Positions 56,650 through 64,000 of a stretch of 64,000 nucleotides of DNA are shown here, piece after piece. The stretch lies in the NCBI RefSeq assembly GCF_021310995.1, contig NZ_CP054150.1, positions 124,001 to 188,000 of the forward strand, written 5' to 3'. The position numbers and the translations under genes are program-made. Positions within the stretch are counted from its first letter, which is position 1, and each line of letters begins with the position of its first letter. This DNA comes from Agrobacterium vaccinii (GTDB taxonomy: Bacteria > Pseudomonadota > Alphaproteobacteria > Rhizobiales > Rhizobiaceae). The notes beneath the pieces are model-generated. The model did not search any database. It was not told the DNA's origin and saw only the letters and a list, made by a program, of their open reading frames with translations.

Positions 56650-57630
56650 ATGCCTTTGGCCAACCTTCCCCCTCTCGTCACCGTTTTTGGCGGTTCGGGC
56701 TTCGTCGGACGGCATGTGGTGCGTTTTCTGGCTAAGCGCGGTTACCGCATTCGCGTCGCTGTTCGCCGCCCTGATCTGGCTGGCTTTTTGCAGCCGCTGG
56801 GCAATGTCGGGCAGATTTCCTTTGCCCAGGCCAACCTGCGTTACAAGGACTCCGTCGCCAAGGCCGTCGAAGGTGCGGACCATGTGGTCAACTGCGTCGG
56901 CATTCTGTTCGAGAGCGGTCGCAACACATTCGACGCCGTGCAGGAATTCGGTGCGCGCGCCGTGGCCGAAGCTGCCAAGAACGCCGGTGCGACGCTGACG
57001 CATATTTCTGCCATCGGCGCTGACGCCAATTCCTCGGTCGGCTATGCCCGCACCAAGGGCCGCGCCGAAGCCGCCATCCGCTCGGTTCTGCCGGATGCTA
57101 TCATTCTGCGCCCTTCTATCGTGTTCGGACCAGAAGACGATTTCTTCAACAAATTTGCGGGCATGGCGCAACGCCTGCCGTTCCTGCCGCTGATCGGCGG
57201 CGGCCACACCAAGTTCCAGCCCGTCTATGTCGAAGACGTGGCCGAAGTCGTTGCTCGCAGCGTCGATGGTGCTTTGAAGGCTGGCGCGACCTATGAACTC
57301 GGCGGTCAGGACGTCATGACGTTCCGCGACTGTCTTGAGGCGGTACTGGCTGCAACCTATCGCCAGCGCCCGCTGGTCAACCTGCCCTTCGGCATTGCCT
57401 CGCTGATGGGTAAGATCGCATCGCTCATCCCGCTGGTGACGCCACCTTTGACGTCTGATCAGGTGACGATGCTGAAGACCGACAATGTCGTTTCCAGCGA
57501 CGCGGAAAGCGCCGGTCTGACGCTGGATGGCCTTGGCATTACGCCTGTTCGGGTCGCTTCCGTTCTGCCATCCTATCTGGTGAGCTATCGCACGAACGGC
57601 CAGTTCAGCAATGCCGGCAAGGCTGCCTGA
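56650..57630 (+). CDS. NDUFA9-like NAD(P)-binding protein (atypical SDR)
   Basis: The 326-residue protein begins with the Rossmann motif VTVFGGSGFVGRHVVRFLA and contains VNCVGILFESG, HISAIGADANSSVGYARTKG and ILRPSIVFGPEDDFFNKFA. These are hallmarks of the alphaproteobacterial relatives of the complex I accessory subunit NDUFA9. They are probably linked to respiratory complex I or ubiquinone metabolism, but the role in bacteria is not proven. The 280-base region after it has no firm gene. Confidence 0.92.
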   Translation: MPLANLPPLVTVFGGSGFVGRHVVRFLAKRGYRIRVAVRRPDLAGFLQPLGNVGQISFAQANLRYKDSVAKAVEGADHVVNCVGILFESGRNTFDAVQEFGARAVAEAAKNAGATLTHISAIGADANSSVGYARTKGRAEAAIRSVLPDAIILRPSIVFGPEDDFFNKFAGMAQRLPFLPLIGGGHTKFQPVYVEDVAEVVARSVDGALKAGATYELGGQDVMTFRDCLEAVLAATYRQRPLVNLPFGIASLMGKIASLIPLVTPPLTSDQVTMLKTDNVVSSDAESAGLTLDGLGITPVRVASVLPSYLVSYRTNGQFSNAGKAA

Positions 57631-57910
57631 AAAAAGATTGCAACCAATCTGAAGCTCGTGCGTTGAGCCCCCAACGAGTGGCGGCATACGTCGTTACTTT
57701 GCATCGTCATGTGGGGGCACATCATGAAAATTGTATTTCTCGGCACTGAGCGTGGCACAAGGGCAACTGTGGACAAGAGTTCGCATTAACCCGGTGTTCA
57801 GCAAGCTGCTTTATTGATAAACGCCACATCCAACACACATTCCCCAACCTAACAATCAAAGCGCTGCGGCTTGAAGCCGTTTCGTTCATCGTCTGAAAGG
57901 CAAGTATCAA

Positions 57911-58066
57911 ATGGGCAGGTCTATCGCACTCTTTTTTGCGTGTGCGGCGTTGGTTGTTCTGGCAGGTTCGTTCATGGCACCCGGTACGGTGGCAGCTGGC
58001 AAAACCGGTTGTTCGCCTGCATATGGCGTCGATCCATGCGCAACGAGCTCAATCTCGGCAAACTGA
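57911..58066 (+). CDS. Small secreted two-cysteine protein (51 residues)
   Basis: ATG 57911 opens MGRSIALFFACAALVVLAGS, a basic-hydrophobic signal peptide, followed by a likely cleavage near GTVAAG. A short mature part contains two cysteines (KTGCSPAYGVDPCATSS) before a TGA stop. GAAAGG lies about 10 bases upstream, and a strong terminator follows 34 bases after the stop, which supports a real transcription unit. No family is recognised. A disulfide-bonded periplasmic or secreted peptide is inferred. Confidence 0.55.
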   Translation: MGRSIALFFACAALVVLAGSFMAPGTVAAGKTGCSPAYGVDPCATSSISAN

Positions 58067-58100
58067 TCTCTCAAACACAGAGCGTGTTGCAGGATTTTCT

Positions 58101-58134
58101 AAAAGCGCCATCGCTCCCACGACGGCGCTTTTTT
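58101..58134 (+). terminator. Rho-independent terminator after small secreted gene
   Basis: AAAAGCGCC/GGCGCTTTT forms a perfect 9-bp stem with a 14-base loop, followed by a run of T. Confidence 0.85.
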
Positions 58135-58189
58135 CATGGGTCTAAACCCAGCATGGTACGGCGAAAGTGCCGTTGCATAAGCGCCATCG

Positions 58190-58204
58190 TTAAACATGTC
58201 TTAA
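58190..58204. promoter_or_regulatory. CtrA-type box upstream of FzlA-like gene
   Basis: TTAA-ACATGTC-TTAA is a perfect TTAA-N7-TTAA match about 98 bases before the GST-like gene. On the minus strand the match extends to TTAAC. No other gene lies between the terminator and the GST start (58135-58302). Confidence 0.55.
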
Positions 58205-58302
58205 AAAAGCTGAACTTATAGTTTCTGGACAGCGCCAGCTTTCCACGCCACGTGGCGATAAAAGACAATCCATTCCTTGAATCCAAAAAAAATTGAGTGC
58301 CG

Positions 58303-58995
58303 ATGCCAACTCTCTATCATTCCTCGATGTCGACGGCTTCCCGTTTCGTTCGGCTGATCCTGACCGAGTATGGTTTTCAGGCCGATCTGGTCGAAGAGCA
58401 GCCATGGGAAAAGAGACGCGAGTTTCTGGCACTGAACCCGGCGGGAACGCTGCCGGTCTATCTCGATGACAATATGCGCTCGCTCTGTGGGCCCTATGTT
58501 CTCGCAGAATTCCTGGACGAGACCCATGGTGTGTTGAAACGCGACAGGCGTCTGCTGGCCGAAGACCCGTTTCAGCGCGCGGAAATCCGCCGCCTGACGG
58601 AGTGGTTTCTGCAGAAGATGGAGACCGACGTGACACGCCCGCTTGTGCGTGAGCGCGCCTACAAACTGCAAATGTCCACCGCGCAGGGTGGAGGCCCGCC
58701 AGACAGCAAGCTGCTGCGCACCGCGCGCTCCAACGTGCACCAGCACATGAAGTATCTGGAATGGCTGGCCGGTTCCCGCACCTGGCTTGCAGGCGAACGG
58801 TTGAGCTATGCCGACCTTGCCGCAGCAGCCTCCGTCTCGATCCTCGACTATCTCGGCGAGATCAACTGGCTGGAAGCACCGATTGCCAAGGAGTGGTACC
58901 AGCGGATGAAATCGCGGCCATCCTTCCGGCCACTGCTGGCCGAGCGCGTGCCTCGCCTTGCGCCCTCCTCGCACTATGCGGATTTGGATTTTTAA
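58303..58995 (+). CDS. GST-fold protein, probable FtsZ-binding FzlA
   Basis: The 230-residue protein has an N-terminal thioredoxin-like GST domain (PTLYHSSMSTASRFVRLILT; LNPAGTLPVYLDD) and a C-terminal helical domain (WLAGERLSYADLAAAASVSI). Length and an acidic C-terminal tail (HYADLDF, Asp at 227) fit FzlA, the alphaproteobacterial GST homologue that binds curved FtsZ filaments and is needed for division. Adjacency to queG also fits my recollection of alphaproteobacterial gene order. A plain glutathione transferase cannot be excluded. A CtrA-type site lies upstream. Confidence 0.75.
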   Translation: MPTLYHSSMSTASRFVRLILTEYGFQADLVEEQPWEKRREFLALNPAGTLPVYLDDNMRSLCGPYVLAEFLDETHGVLKRDRRLLAEDPFQRAEIRRLTEWFLQKMETDVTRPLVRERAYKLQMSTAQGGGPPDSKLLRTARSNVHQHMKYLEWLAGSRTWLAGERLSYADLAAAASVSILDYLGEINWLEAPIAKEWYQRMKSRPSFRPLLAERVPRLAPSSHYADLDF

Positions 58996-59052
58996 GTCTG
59001 GCGCGCGAATTCAATATATACGGGCTTCATATATAATGATGCACGGTGCGGC

Positions 59053-60231
59053 TTGCCTGCGCTTCACATCAGGAGAGTAGCCATCGAAACGGCACAGGCA
59101 AAGCAGGAGCTGAAAGCCCGCAAGCTGACGGACTTCGTTCGTGCGGAAGCGGCGTCGCTCGGCTTCGATCTCTGTCGCATAACATCTCCCGACAGCATTC
59201 CGCTCGCGCCCGAACGACTGCGCGAATTCCTCGACAGCGGTTATCATGGCACGATGGGCTGGATGGAGGAGACGGAGGCGCGGCGCGCGGACCCGAAGAC
59301 CCTGTGGGGCGACGTGCGGTCCGTCGTCATGTTCGGGCTGAACTACGGGCCGGAAGAAGACCCACGCGGTATTCTGAACAAGCCCGACAAAGCTGCTATT
59401 TCCGTCTATGCCCGCAACCGTGATTATCACGACGTGATCAAGGGACGGCTGAAGGAGATCGCCACCCGCTTTGCGGCGCGCGCGGGTGAAAACGTGAAGG
59501 TCTTCGTGGATACCGCGCCGGTCATGGAAAAGCCGCTGGCGGAAGCCGCTGGGTTAGGCTGGCAGGGCAAACACACCAACCTCGTCAGCCGCAGCCACGG
59601 CTCCTGGCTGTTTCTGGGCAGCATGTTCACCACAGCTAACCTCTGTCTCGACGAGGCGGAGCGCGACCATTGCGGTTCCTGCCGGGCTTGCCTCGATGCC
59701 TGCCCGACAGATGCTTTTCCAGCGCCCTACAAGCTGGATGCACGGCGCTGCATTTCCTATCTTACGATCGAGCACAAGGGTTCGATACCCCACAAGTTCA
59801 GACCGATGATCGGCAATCGCATCTATGGCTGCGACGACTGTCTTGCCGCCTGTCCGTGGAACAAGTTCGCGGCAAGCGCTTCCGAGATGAAATTGCAGGC
59901 CCGCGATGACCTGAAGGAGCCGGATATTGCCTTTCTTCTGACGCTTGATGATGCGGCGTTTCGCGCCTTTTTCAGTGGATCGCCTGTCAAGCGCATTGGT
60001 CGAAACCGGTTCGTGCGTAACGTCCTGATGGCAGCAGGAAACTCTGGCAATGCCGAATTCATTCAGCAATGCCAGATACTTGCGCAGGACGCATCGCCGG
60101 ATGTGCGGGGCATGGCGGTGTGGGCGCTGTCAAGATTGATGGACAGGTCATACTTCAATGCCTACGCTGAAGGCCGCATGCCCGAAGACGATTCGGACGT
60201 GCTGGACGAGTGGAGCATGGCAGGAGTTTAG
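59053..60231 (+). CDS. queG: Epoxyqueuosine reductase
   Basis: The cobalamin- and Fe-S-dependent enzyme performs the last step of queuosine synthesis in tRNA. It shows [20 protein letters not shown], the ferredoxin-like cluster motifs [12 protein letters not shown] and [11 protein letters not shown], and a C-terminal HEAT-like stretch. The start is unclear. The only standard start is TTG 59053, which has no ribosome-binding site. A perfect AGGAG (59071) instead points to ATC at 59083, where family homology begins. The next gene starts directly after its stop. Confidence 0.95.
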   Translation: MPALHIRRVAIETAQAKQELKARKLTDFVRAEAASLGFDLCRITSPDSIPLAPERLREFLDSGYHGTMGWMEETEARRADPKTLWGDVRSVVMFGLNYGPEEDPRGILNKPDKAAISVYARNRDYHDVIKGRLKEIATRFAARAGENVKVFVDTAPVMEKPLAEAAGLGWQGKHTNLVSRSHGSWLFLGSMFTTANLCLDEAERDHCGSCRACLDACPTDAFPAPYKLDARRCISYLTIEHKGSIPHKFRPMIGNRIYGCDDCLAACPWNKFAASASEMKLQARDDLKEPDIAFLLTLDDAAFRAFFSGSPVKRIGRNRFVRNVLMAAGNSGNAEFIQQCQILAQDASPDVRGMAVWALSRLMDRSYFNAYAEGRMPEDDSDVLDEWSMAGV

Positions 60232-61110
60232 ATGTCGCATCTGATGATTTTGGGCGCTGGGTATTCCGGCAAGGCCATTGCCAGGGCGCTTCAAGGCAAG
60301 ATCGACAGGGTCTCCGGTACCACCCGCAGCGAGCTCAATATCTCCACCTTGCAATGTCTGGCTATCGCCCCCTTCATTTTCGATGGTGAGACGTTGAACG
60401 ACGAATTACGGACGGAGTTGCGCAGCGTGACGCACCTCGTGCAATCCATCGCACCCGGCGCATCGGGCGATCCATTTCTGCGCCTTTGCCAAGGCGATCT
60501 GAAAAACCTGATGCCGAACCTGCAATGGACGGCCTATCTTTCGACCGTTGGCGTCTATGGAAACCATGACGGTGCCTGGGTGGACGAGGAAACGCCATGC
60601 CGCCCGGTCTCGGCCCGCTCGCGTGAGCGTGTGGAAGCGGAGGAGGCATGGGCAGCCGCAGCGCGGGATGCCGATGTGCCCCTATGCGTGCTGCGTCTTT
60701 CCGGCATTTACGGCCCGGGCCGCAATGGTTTCGTCAATCTTGAAAAGGGTACGGCGCGGCGTCTGATCAAGAAGGATCAGGTGTTCAACCGCATCCGCGT
60801 CGAGGACATTGGCAGCGCGACGGCGTTCCTGATTGACGCCCACGCCAACGGCATTTTCAACGTGACGGATGACGAGCCCGCACCGCCACAGGATGTCGTT
60901 ACCTTCGCCGCCGACATGATGGGCGTGGAGCCGCCGGAAGAGCAGGAGTTCCAAACTGCTGAACTCAGCCCTATGGCCCGTTCCTTCTATGGTGAGAACA
61001 AGCGGGTCTCGAATGGCAAGTTGCGCGAGATGGGTTTCGATTTCGCTTACCCGGACTACCGTCACTCGCTGCGGGAGTTGTGGCAGGACGGTCTCTGGCG
61101 AGATGAATAA
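60232..61110 (+). CDS. NAD(P)-binding SDR/epimerase-like protein
   Basis: The 292-residue protein of the extended/atypical SDR group has MILGAGYSGKAIARAL (Rossmann), YLSTVGVYGNHDGAWVDEE (the Ser-Tyr part of the active site; the expected YxxxK is ARSRERVEAE, without Tyr) and LRLSGIYGPGRN. It lacks a clear catalytic Tyr-Lys pair, so it may bind NADP without classical dehydrogenase activity. It begins immediately after the queG stop (TAGATG), so they are co-transcribed. Confidence 0.88.
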   Translation: MSHLMILGAGYSGKAIARALQGKIDRVSGTTRSELNISTLQCLAIAPFIFDGETLNDELRTELRSVTHLVQSIAPGASGDPFLRLCQGDLKNLMPNLQWTAYLSTVGVYGNHDGAWVDEETPCRPVSARSRERVEAEEAWAAAARDADVPLCVLRLSGIYGPGRNGFVNLEKGTARRLIKKDQVFNRIRVEDIGSATAFLIDAHANGIFNVTDDEPAPPQDVVTFAADMMGVEPPEEQEFQTAELSPMARSFYGENKRVSNGKLREMGFDFAYPDYRHSLRELWQDGLWRDE

Positions 61111-61185
61111 CCGTTCATATTCGATGCGATGGAAAATCCATCCAAGGGCACTTCTGGAGAATATTTTAATCGCATTTTCGCCGAT

Positions 61186-61200
61186 TTAACCAATTGTTAA
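61186..61200. promoter_or_regulatory. CtrA-type box upstream of RlpA-like gene
   Basis: TTAA-CCAATTG-TTAA is a perfect TTAA-N7-TTAA match. It lies in the 408-base AT-rich gap (61111-61518), which also contains three GANTC (CcrM methylation) sites at 61275, 61307 and 61328 and a nested palindrome at 61369-61402. I see no gene in this gap. Confidence 0.5.
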
Positions 61201-61368
61201 GGGGCAAATTGGCTAAAATTTTCATGCTTTGGAAAATTATTTCACTACGAATTCGTGATTGGACCGACGTTAACGACTCCCTGCAACGCTATTCCCGCTA
61301 ATTGTTGATTCTAAATAAATTTTTGCTGAATCCATCGAAGGCTATCAAAATTCACAAACGACTTTCTC

Positions 61369-61402
61369 ATCACGAATATTACAGTCTGTAACACTTCGTG
61401 AT
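61369..61402. promoter_or_regulatory. Nested palindrome upstream of RlpA-like gene
   Basis: ATCACGAA (61369) pairs with TTCGTGAT (61395), and inside them TTACAG-T-CTGTAA is a second perfect palindrome. The half-site TTCGTGATT also occurs at 61252-61260 inside ACGAATTCGTGATT. It is a candidate operator for an unidentified regulator, 116 bases before the gene. Confidence 0.45.
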
Positions 61403-61518
61403 TAGCCCTTGGCCATTTTTTGCCATTTTTCGCTCGCCCTACACTCATCGCAATTCATTTGCCTAAAGTTTATCGGCCCAGTCTACGGGGATCGAGCCGA
61501 GTATCAGGGAAGCACAGT

Positions 61519-61887
61519 TTGACGAATATCCGACGCATAACTATCGCGGCTGCAACTATAGCTGCCTGTTCCATCATCACTCCACTTCAGGCAAATGCCG
61601 GTACCGGCTGCGGCGGCGCATCATGGTATGCACTGACCTCCAAGACGGCTTCAGGCGAGCGGATGAATCCTTCCAACCTCACTGCCGCGCATCGCTCCTT
61701 GCGCTTCGGCACCAAGGTCAAGGTTACCAATGCACGCAACGGCAAGGCCGTCGTGGTTCGCATCAACGACCGTGGCCCGTTCATCAAGGGACGCGTGCTC
61801 GATTTGTCCAAGGCAGCCGCCAAGAACATCGGCATGGTCAGCTCCGGCACCGCCAAGGTCTGCTACGAGATCATGGCATCCAACTAA
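61519..61887 (+). CDS. RlpA-family septal ring lytic transglycosylase-like protein
   Basis: The 122-residue exported protein has a signal peptide ([21 protein letters not shown]) and a single double-psi beta-barrel domain: [60 protein letters not shown]. The Asp in NDRGP and the GxxSWY motif are present. It lacks a SPOR domain and lipobox, so it is a minimal RlpA. The start is TTG 61519 with AGGGAAG 6 bases upstream. A role in peptidoglycan cleavage is inferred. Confidence 0.88.
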   Translation: MTNIRRITIAAATIAACSIITPLQANAGTGCGGASWYALTSKTASGERMNPSNLTAAHRSLRFGTKVKVTNARNGKAVVVRINDRGPFIKGRVLDLSKAAAKNIGMVSSGTAKVCYEIMASN

Positions 61888-61988
61888 TCCGACTCCCTGA
61901 AAGCGTTTTTTAGGGAATTCTTGGTGAAGGCTTGCCCTTGCCACCATTCGCGTCTACCAACCCGGACACATTGTGAATGAGGTAGAAA

Positions 61989-63278
61989 ATGCGATTGGGC
62001 GGACGTTTGGCCGGGGCTATCGAAGTGTTGGCGGATATCGAGGCGCGCAGACGCCCCGTCGCCGACGCACTGAAGGACTGGGGACTGGCGCATCGTTTTG
62101 CCGGTTCCGGTGACAGGGCTGCCATCGGCAACATCGTTTACGATGCCCTGCGCATGAAGCTTTCCCACGCATGGCTGATGGACGACGAGAGCGCGCATGC
62201 GCTGGGGTATGCCGTGATGTTGCGCCAATGGGGCAAATCCGCCGAACAACTGGTTGCCGAATTCGATGGCGACAAGTTCGCGCCGGAACCCTTGTCGGAG
62301 GTGGCTCTATCAGCATTTGCCTCGCGTGCGCTGTCGGACGCACCGTCTCATGTCCAAGGCGACATTCCCGACTGGGTGCAGGCCTCCTTCGAGGCAACAT
62401 TCGGCGACGACTGGCTGCGCCAGGCCAAGGCGCTGAACGAGCGTCCAACGCTTGACCTGCGCGCCAACACGTTGAAGGCCAACCGCACCAAGGTCATCAA
62501 GGCACTGGAAGACGCCAAGGCAGAGGCGACCCGTCTTGCCCGCCACGGCGTGCGCATTGCCGCCGGTGAAGGCCCATCGCGTCTACCCAATGTCACCGCC
62601 GAGCTGTCTTTCCAAAAGGGCTGGTTCGAGGTGCAGGACGAGGGATCGCAGATCGTGGCCGATCTGGCCGGTGCGCAGGAAGGTGAGCAGATTCTCGATT
62701 ATTGCGCAGGCGGCGGTGGCAAGACGCTGGCGATGGCTGCGACCATGAACAACAAGGGGCAGGTTCACGCCTTCGATGCCGACCGCAAGCGTCTGGCTCC
62801 CATCATCGAACGCCTGAAGCGGGCAGGCACACGCAATGTGCAGGTACATGACCGCGCGGATGCACTGGAGCGCTATCAGGGCAAGTTTGATCGCGTGCTG
62901 GTGGATGCCCCCTGCACCGGCACCGGCACATGGCGTCGCCGACCGGATACGAAGTGGCGGTTGAACGAACGCAATCTCGAAGAACGGGTGGAACAGCAGG
63001 CTCAAGCGCTGGATCAAGCCAAGCTTTACGTGCGCCCGGGCGGTGAGCTCGTCTACGTCACGTGTTCCGTGCTACCAGAGGAAAACGAACGTCAAGTGCG
63101 CCGCTTCTGCGCCGACAATCCCGAATTTTCCATCCGCTCGGCCCTAGACCGCTGGACCGGTCTGTTTGGTGCAGATGCCGTCAAACCCCATTCAGTGGAT
63201 GGCGAGACACTGACGCTGACACCGGCGACGACGGATACCGATGGGTTCTTCTTCTGCGCCATGAAGCGCAAGGCCTGA
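61989..63278 (+). CDS. RsmB/NOP-family RNA (cytosine-5-) methyltransferase
   Basis: The 429-residue enzyme has a helical N-terminal domain (1-130) and a C-terminal SAM methyltransferase domain. It shows the SAM motif LDYCAGGGGKTLAMAA, the motif IV Cys in DAPCTGTGTWRRRPD and the catalytic Cys in YVTCSVLPEEN. It resembles RsmB, which makes m5C967 in 16S rRNA, but lacks a full NusB-like N-domain, so the target is uncertain. The start ATG 61989 is preceded by GAGGTAGAAA. Confidence 0.92.
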   Translation: MRLGGRLAGAIEVLADIEARRRPVADALKDWGLAHRFAGSGDRAAIGNIVYDALRMKLSHAWLMDDESAHALGYAVMLRQWGKSAEQLVAEFDGDKFAPEPLSEVALSAFASRALSDAPSHVQGDIPDWVQASFEATFGDDWLRQAKALNERPTLDLRANTLKANRTKVIKALEDAKAEATRLARHGVRIAAGEGPSRLPNVTAELSFQKGWFEVQDEGSQIVADLAGAQEGEQILDYCAGGGGKTLAMAATMNNKGQVHAFDADRKRLAPIIERLKRAGTRNVQVHDRADALERYQGKFDRVLVDAPCTGTGTWRRRPDTKWRLNERNLEERVEQQAQALDQAKLYVRPGGELVYVTCSVLPEENERQVRRFCADNPEFSIRSALDRWTGLFGADAVKPHSVDGETLTLTPATTDTDGFFFCAMKRKA

Positions 63279-63333
63279 TTGGCGCCGCCAAACGCTTATC
63301 TGAAACTTGTCACAACCCTTGTGAAATGACGGA

Positions 63334-63385
63334 TTTGACCAAAGTCAAAATCCGGCAGTCTGGTTGGAAAGCTTCTAAACTAGAA
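63334..63385. promoter_or_regulatory. Two palindromes upstream of imelysin gene
   Basis: TTTGAC-CAAA-GTCAAA (63334-63349) and TTCTA-AAC-TAGAA (63373-63385) are perfect inverted repeats in the 182-base gap before the imelysin gene. The second has the half-sites of an Irr element in reversed order, so it is not a standard ICE. Either could be an iron-linked operator. Confidence 0.35.
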
Positions 63386-63460
63386 TATTTGACACAAGTT
63401 TGTGATTGGTTCAGAACTCGCCTTCACGGCCTCGTTACGAGAGGGCTGATAGGAGAGATC

Positions 63461-64000
63461 ATGTTCCGCAAAACCTTATCCAGCGCAAGTCTGGCGCTTC
63501 TGGCCGCATCGGTGGCCCTCACCGCACTTCCTGTCCGCGCTGCGACTGATCCGGCTGCCGTGGTCAAGCATTATGCGGAACTGGGTCATGCGAAATATCA
63601 GGATGCGCTGACGATGGCCGAAACGCTCGACAAGGCCATCGACGCGCTGATCGCGACGCCCAGCGACGCCACGCTGAAAGCTGCGCGTGAAGCCTGGATC
63701 AAGGCCCGCGTCCCCTACCAGCAGACCGAAGTCTACCGCTTCGGCAACCCGATCGTTGACGAGTGGGAAGGCAAGGTCAACGCCTGGCCGCTGGACGAGG
63801 GCCTGATCGACTATGTCGATGGTTCCTATGGCACCGAAAGCGACGAGAACGAGCTTTACACCGCAAACATCATCGCCAACAAAAAGATCAAGGTCGGCGG
63901 TGAAGAGGTCGATGCCTCCAAGATCACGCCGGAGCTGATCCAGAGCCTTGCGGAAGCGGGCGAAGTGGAAGCCAACGTCACAACAGGTTACCACGCCATC
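63461..64000 (+). CDS. Imelysin-family iron-regulated periplasmic protein (partial, C-terminus off right edge)
   Basis: The first 180 codons show a signal peptide (SLALLAASVALTALPVRAA) followed by the peptidase_M75/imelysin domain: AVVKHYAELGHAKYQDALTM, then ARVPYQQTEVYRFGNPIVDEWEG, and the family GxHxxE site just reached at the edge (TTGYHAI). Imelysins (IrpA/EfeO relatives) bind iron or are part of iron uptake. TAGGAGAG precedes the ATG. Identity as a whole is firm; downstream partner genes cannot be seen. Confidence 0.93.
   Translation, partial: MFRKTLSSASLALLAASVALTALPVRAATDPAAVVKHYAELGHAKYQDALTMAETLDKAIDALIATPSDATLKAAREAWIKARVPYQQTEVYRFGNPIVDEWEGKVNAWPLDEGLIDYVDGSYGTESDENELYTANIIANKKIKVGGEEVDASKITPELIQSLAEAGEVEANVTTGYHAI

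Noticed and set aside
57724..57789. 21-codon open frame with a GGGGG ribosome-binding-like sequence
   Set aside because: It is too short, with no signal peptide, hydrophobic stretch or following terminator. It could be a leader peptide, but the evidence is insufficient.

Overview
The window looks like a chromosomal stretch of an alphaproteobacterium of the Rhizobiaceae, most likely Agrobacterium or a close Rhizobium. The evidence is the nine-gene tight-adherence pilus cluster in the order known for the Agrobacterium ctp locus, a rhizobial-type phospholipid N-methyltransferase (pmtA), a membrane-bound ferritin (mbfA) behind Irr-type iron control elements, CtrA-type promoter sites, and a RIME-like intergenic repeat. 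Most of it is core genome. I saw no prophage, CRISPR array or intact insertion sequence; the only mobile-element trace is a decayed IS4-type transposase fragment.

Layout. 1-8.3 kb (minus): Flp/Tad pilus operon from pilin (8276) to a tadC cut by the left edge. 8.4-11.1 kb: pilus promoter with a CtrA box, a divergent secretin-N-domain protein, tRNA-Leu(CAG), and SelT-like, GNAT and XRE-cupin genes. 11.3-13.1 kb: lepA. 13.1-23.4 kb: accessory genes (MocR regulator with divergent EamA exporter, GH25 muramidase, chemoreceptor, hydrolase, membrane AraC regulator, orphan TRAP binding protein). 23.6-29.2 kb: mbfA, RidA/TetR pair with three operator palindromes, ABC-F ATPase, transglutaminase-like protease, hydrolase. 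29.4-35.9 kb: translation block infC-rpmI-rplT, a kinase-like gene, then pheS and pheT with a DUF4160/DUF2442 pair between them. 35.9-42.9 kb: small catabolic and redox genes with regulators. 43-46.1 kb: xseA, transposase relic, gshB. 46.2-51.4 kb: cupin and ugpBAEC operon with a PHO box. 51.5-64 kb: yraN/rsmI facing dnaN, pmtA, histidine phosphatase-pyrF, NDUFA9-like protein, small secreted peptide, FzlA-like GST, queG, SDR, rlpA-like, rRNA methyltransferase, and an imelysin gene cut by the right edge.

How the genes fit together. The pilus operon is complete except for the end of tadC: pilin, prepilin peptidase, secretin and its partners, MinD-like localisation ATPase, motor ATPase and platform proteins. 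Perfect TTAA-N7-TTAA sites, the binding pattern of the cell-cycle regulator CtrA, sit upstream of the pilin gene, lepA, the transglutaminase-like protease, the FzlA-like gene and the RlpA-like gene. If functional they would tie polar pili and envelope/division genes to the cell cycle. Iron (two ICE palindromes at mbfA) and phosphate (three-repeat PHO box at ugpB) control are also readable in the DNA.

Limits. Everything here was read by eye without database or alignment tools. Family calls with several conserved motifs are firm; regulatory sites are pattern matches; start codons were chosen from ribosome-binding sites and known family N-termini and may differ from automated annotation.
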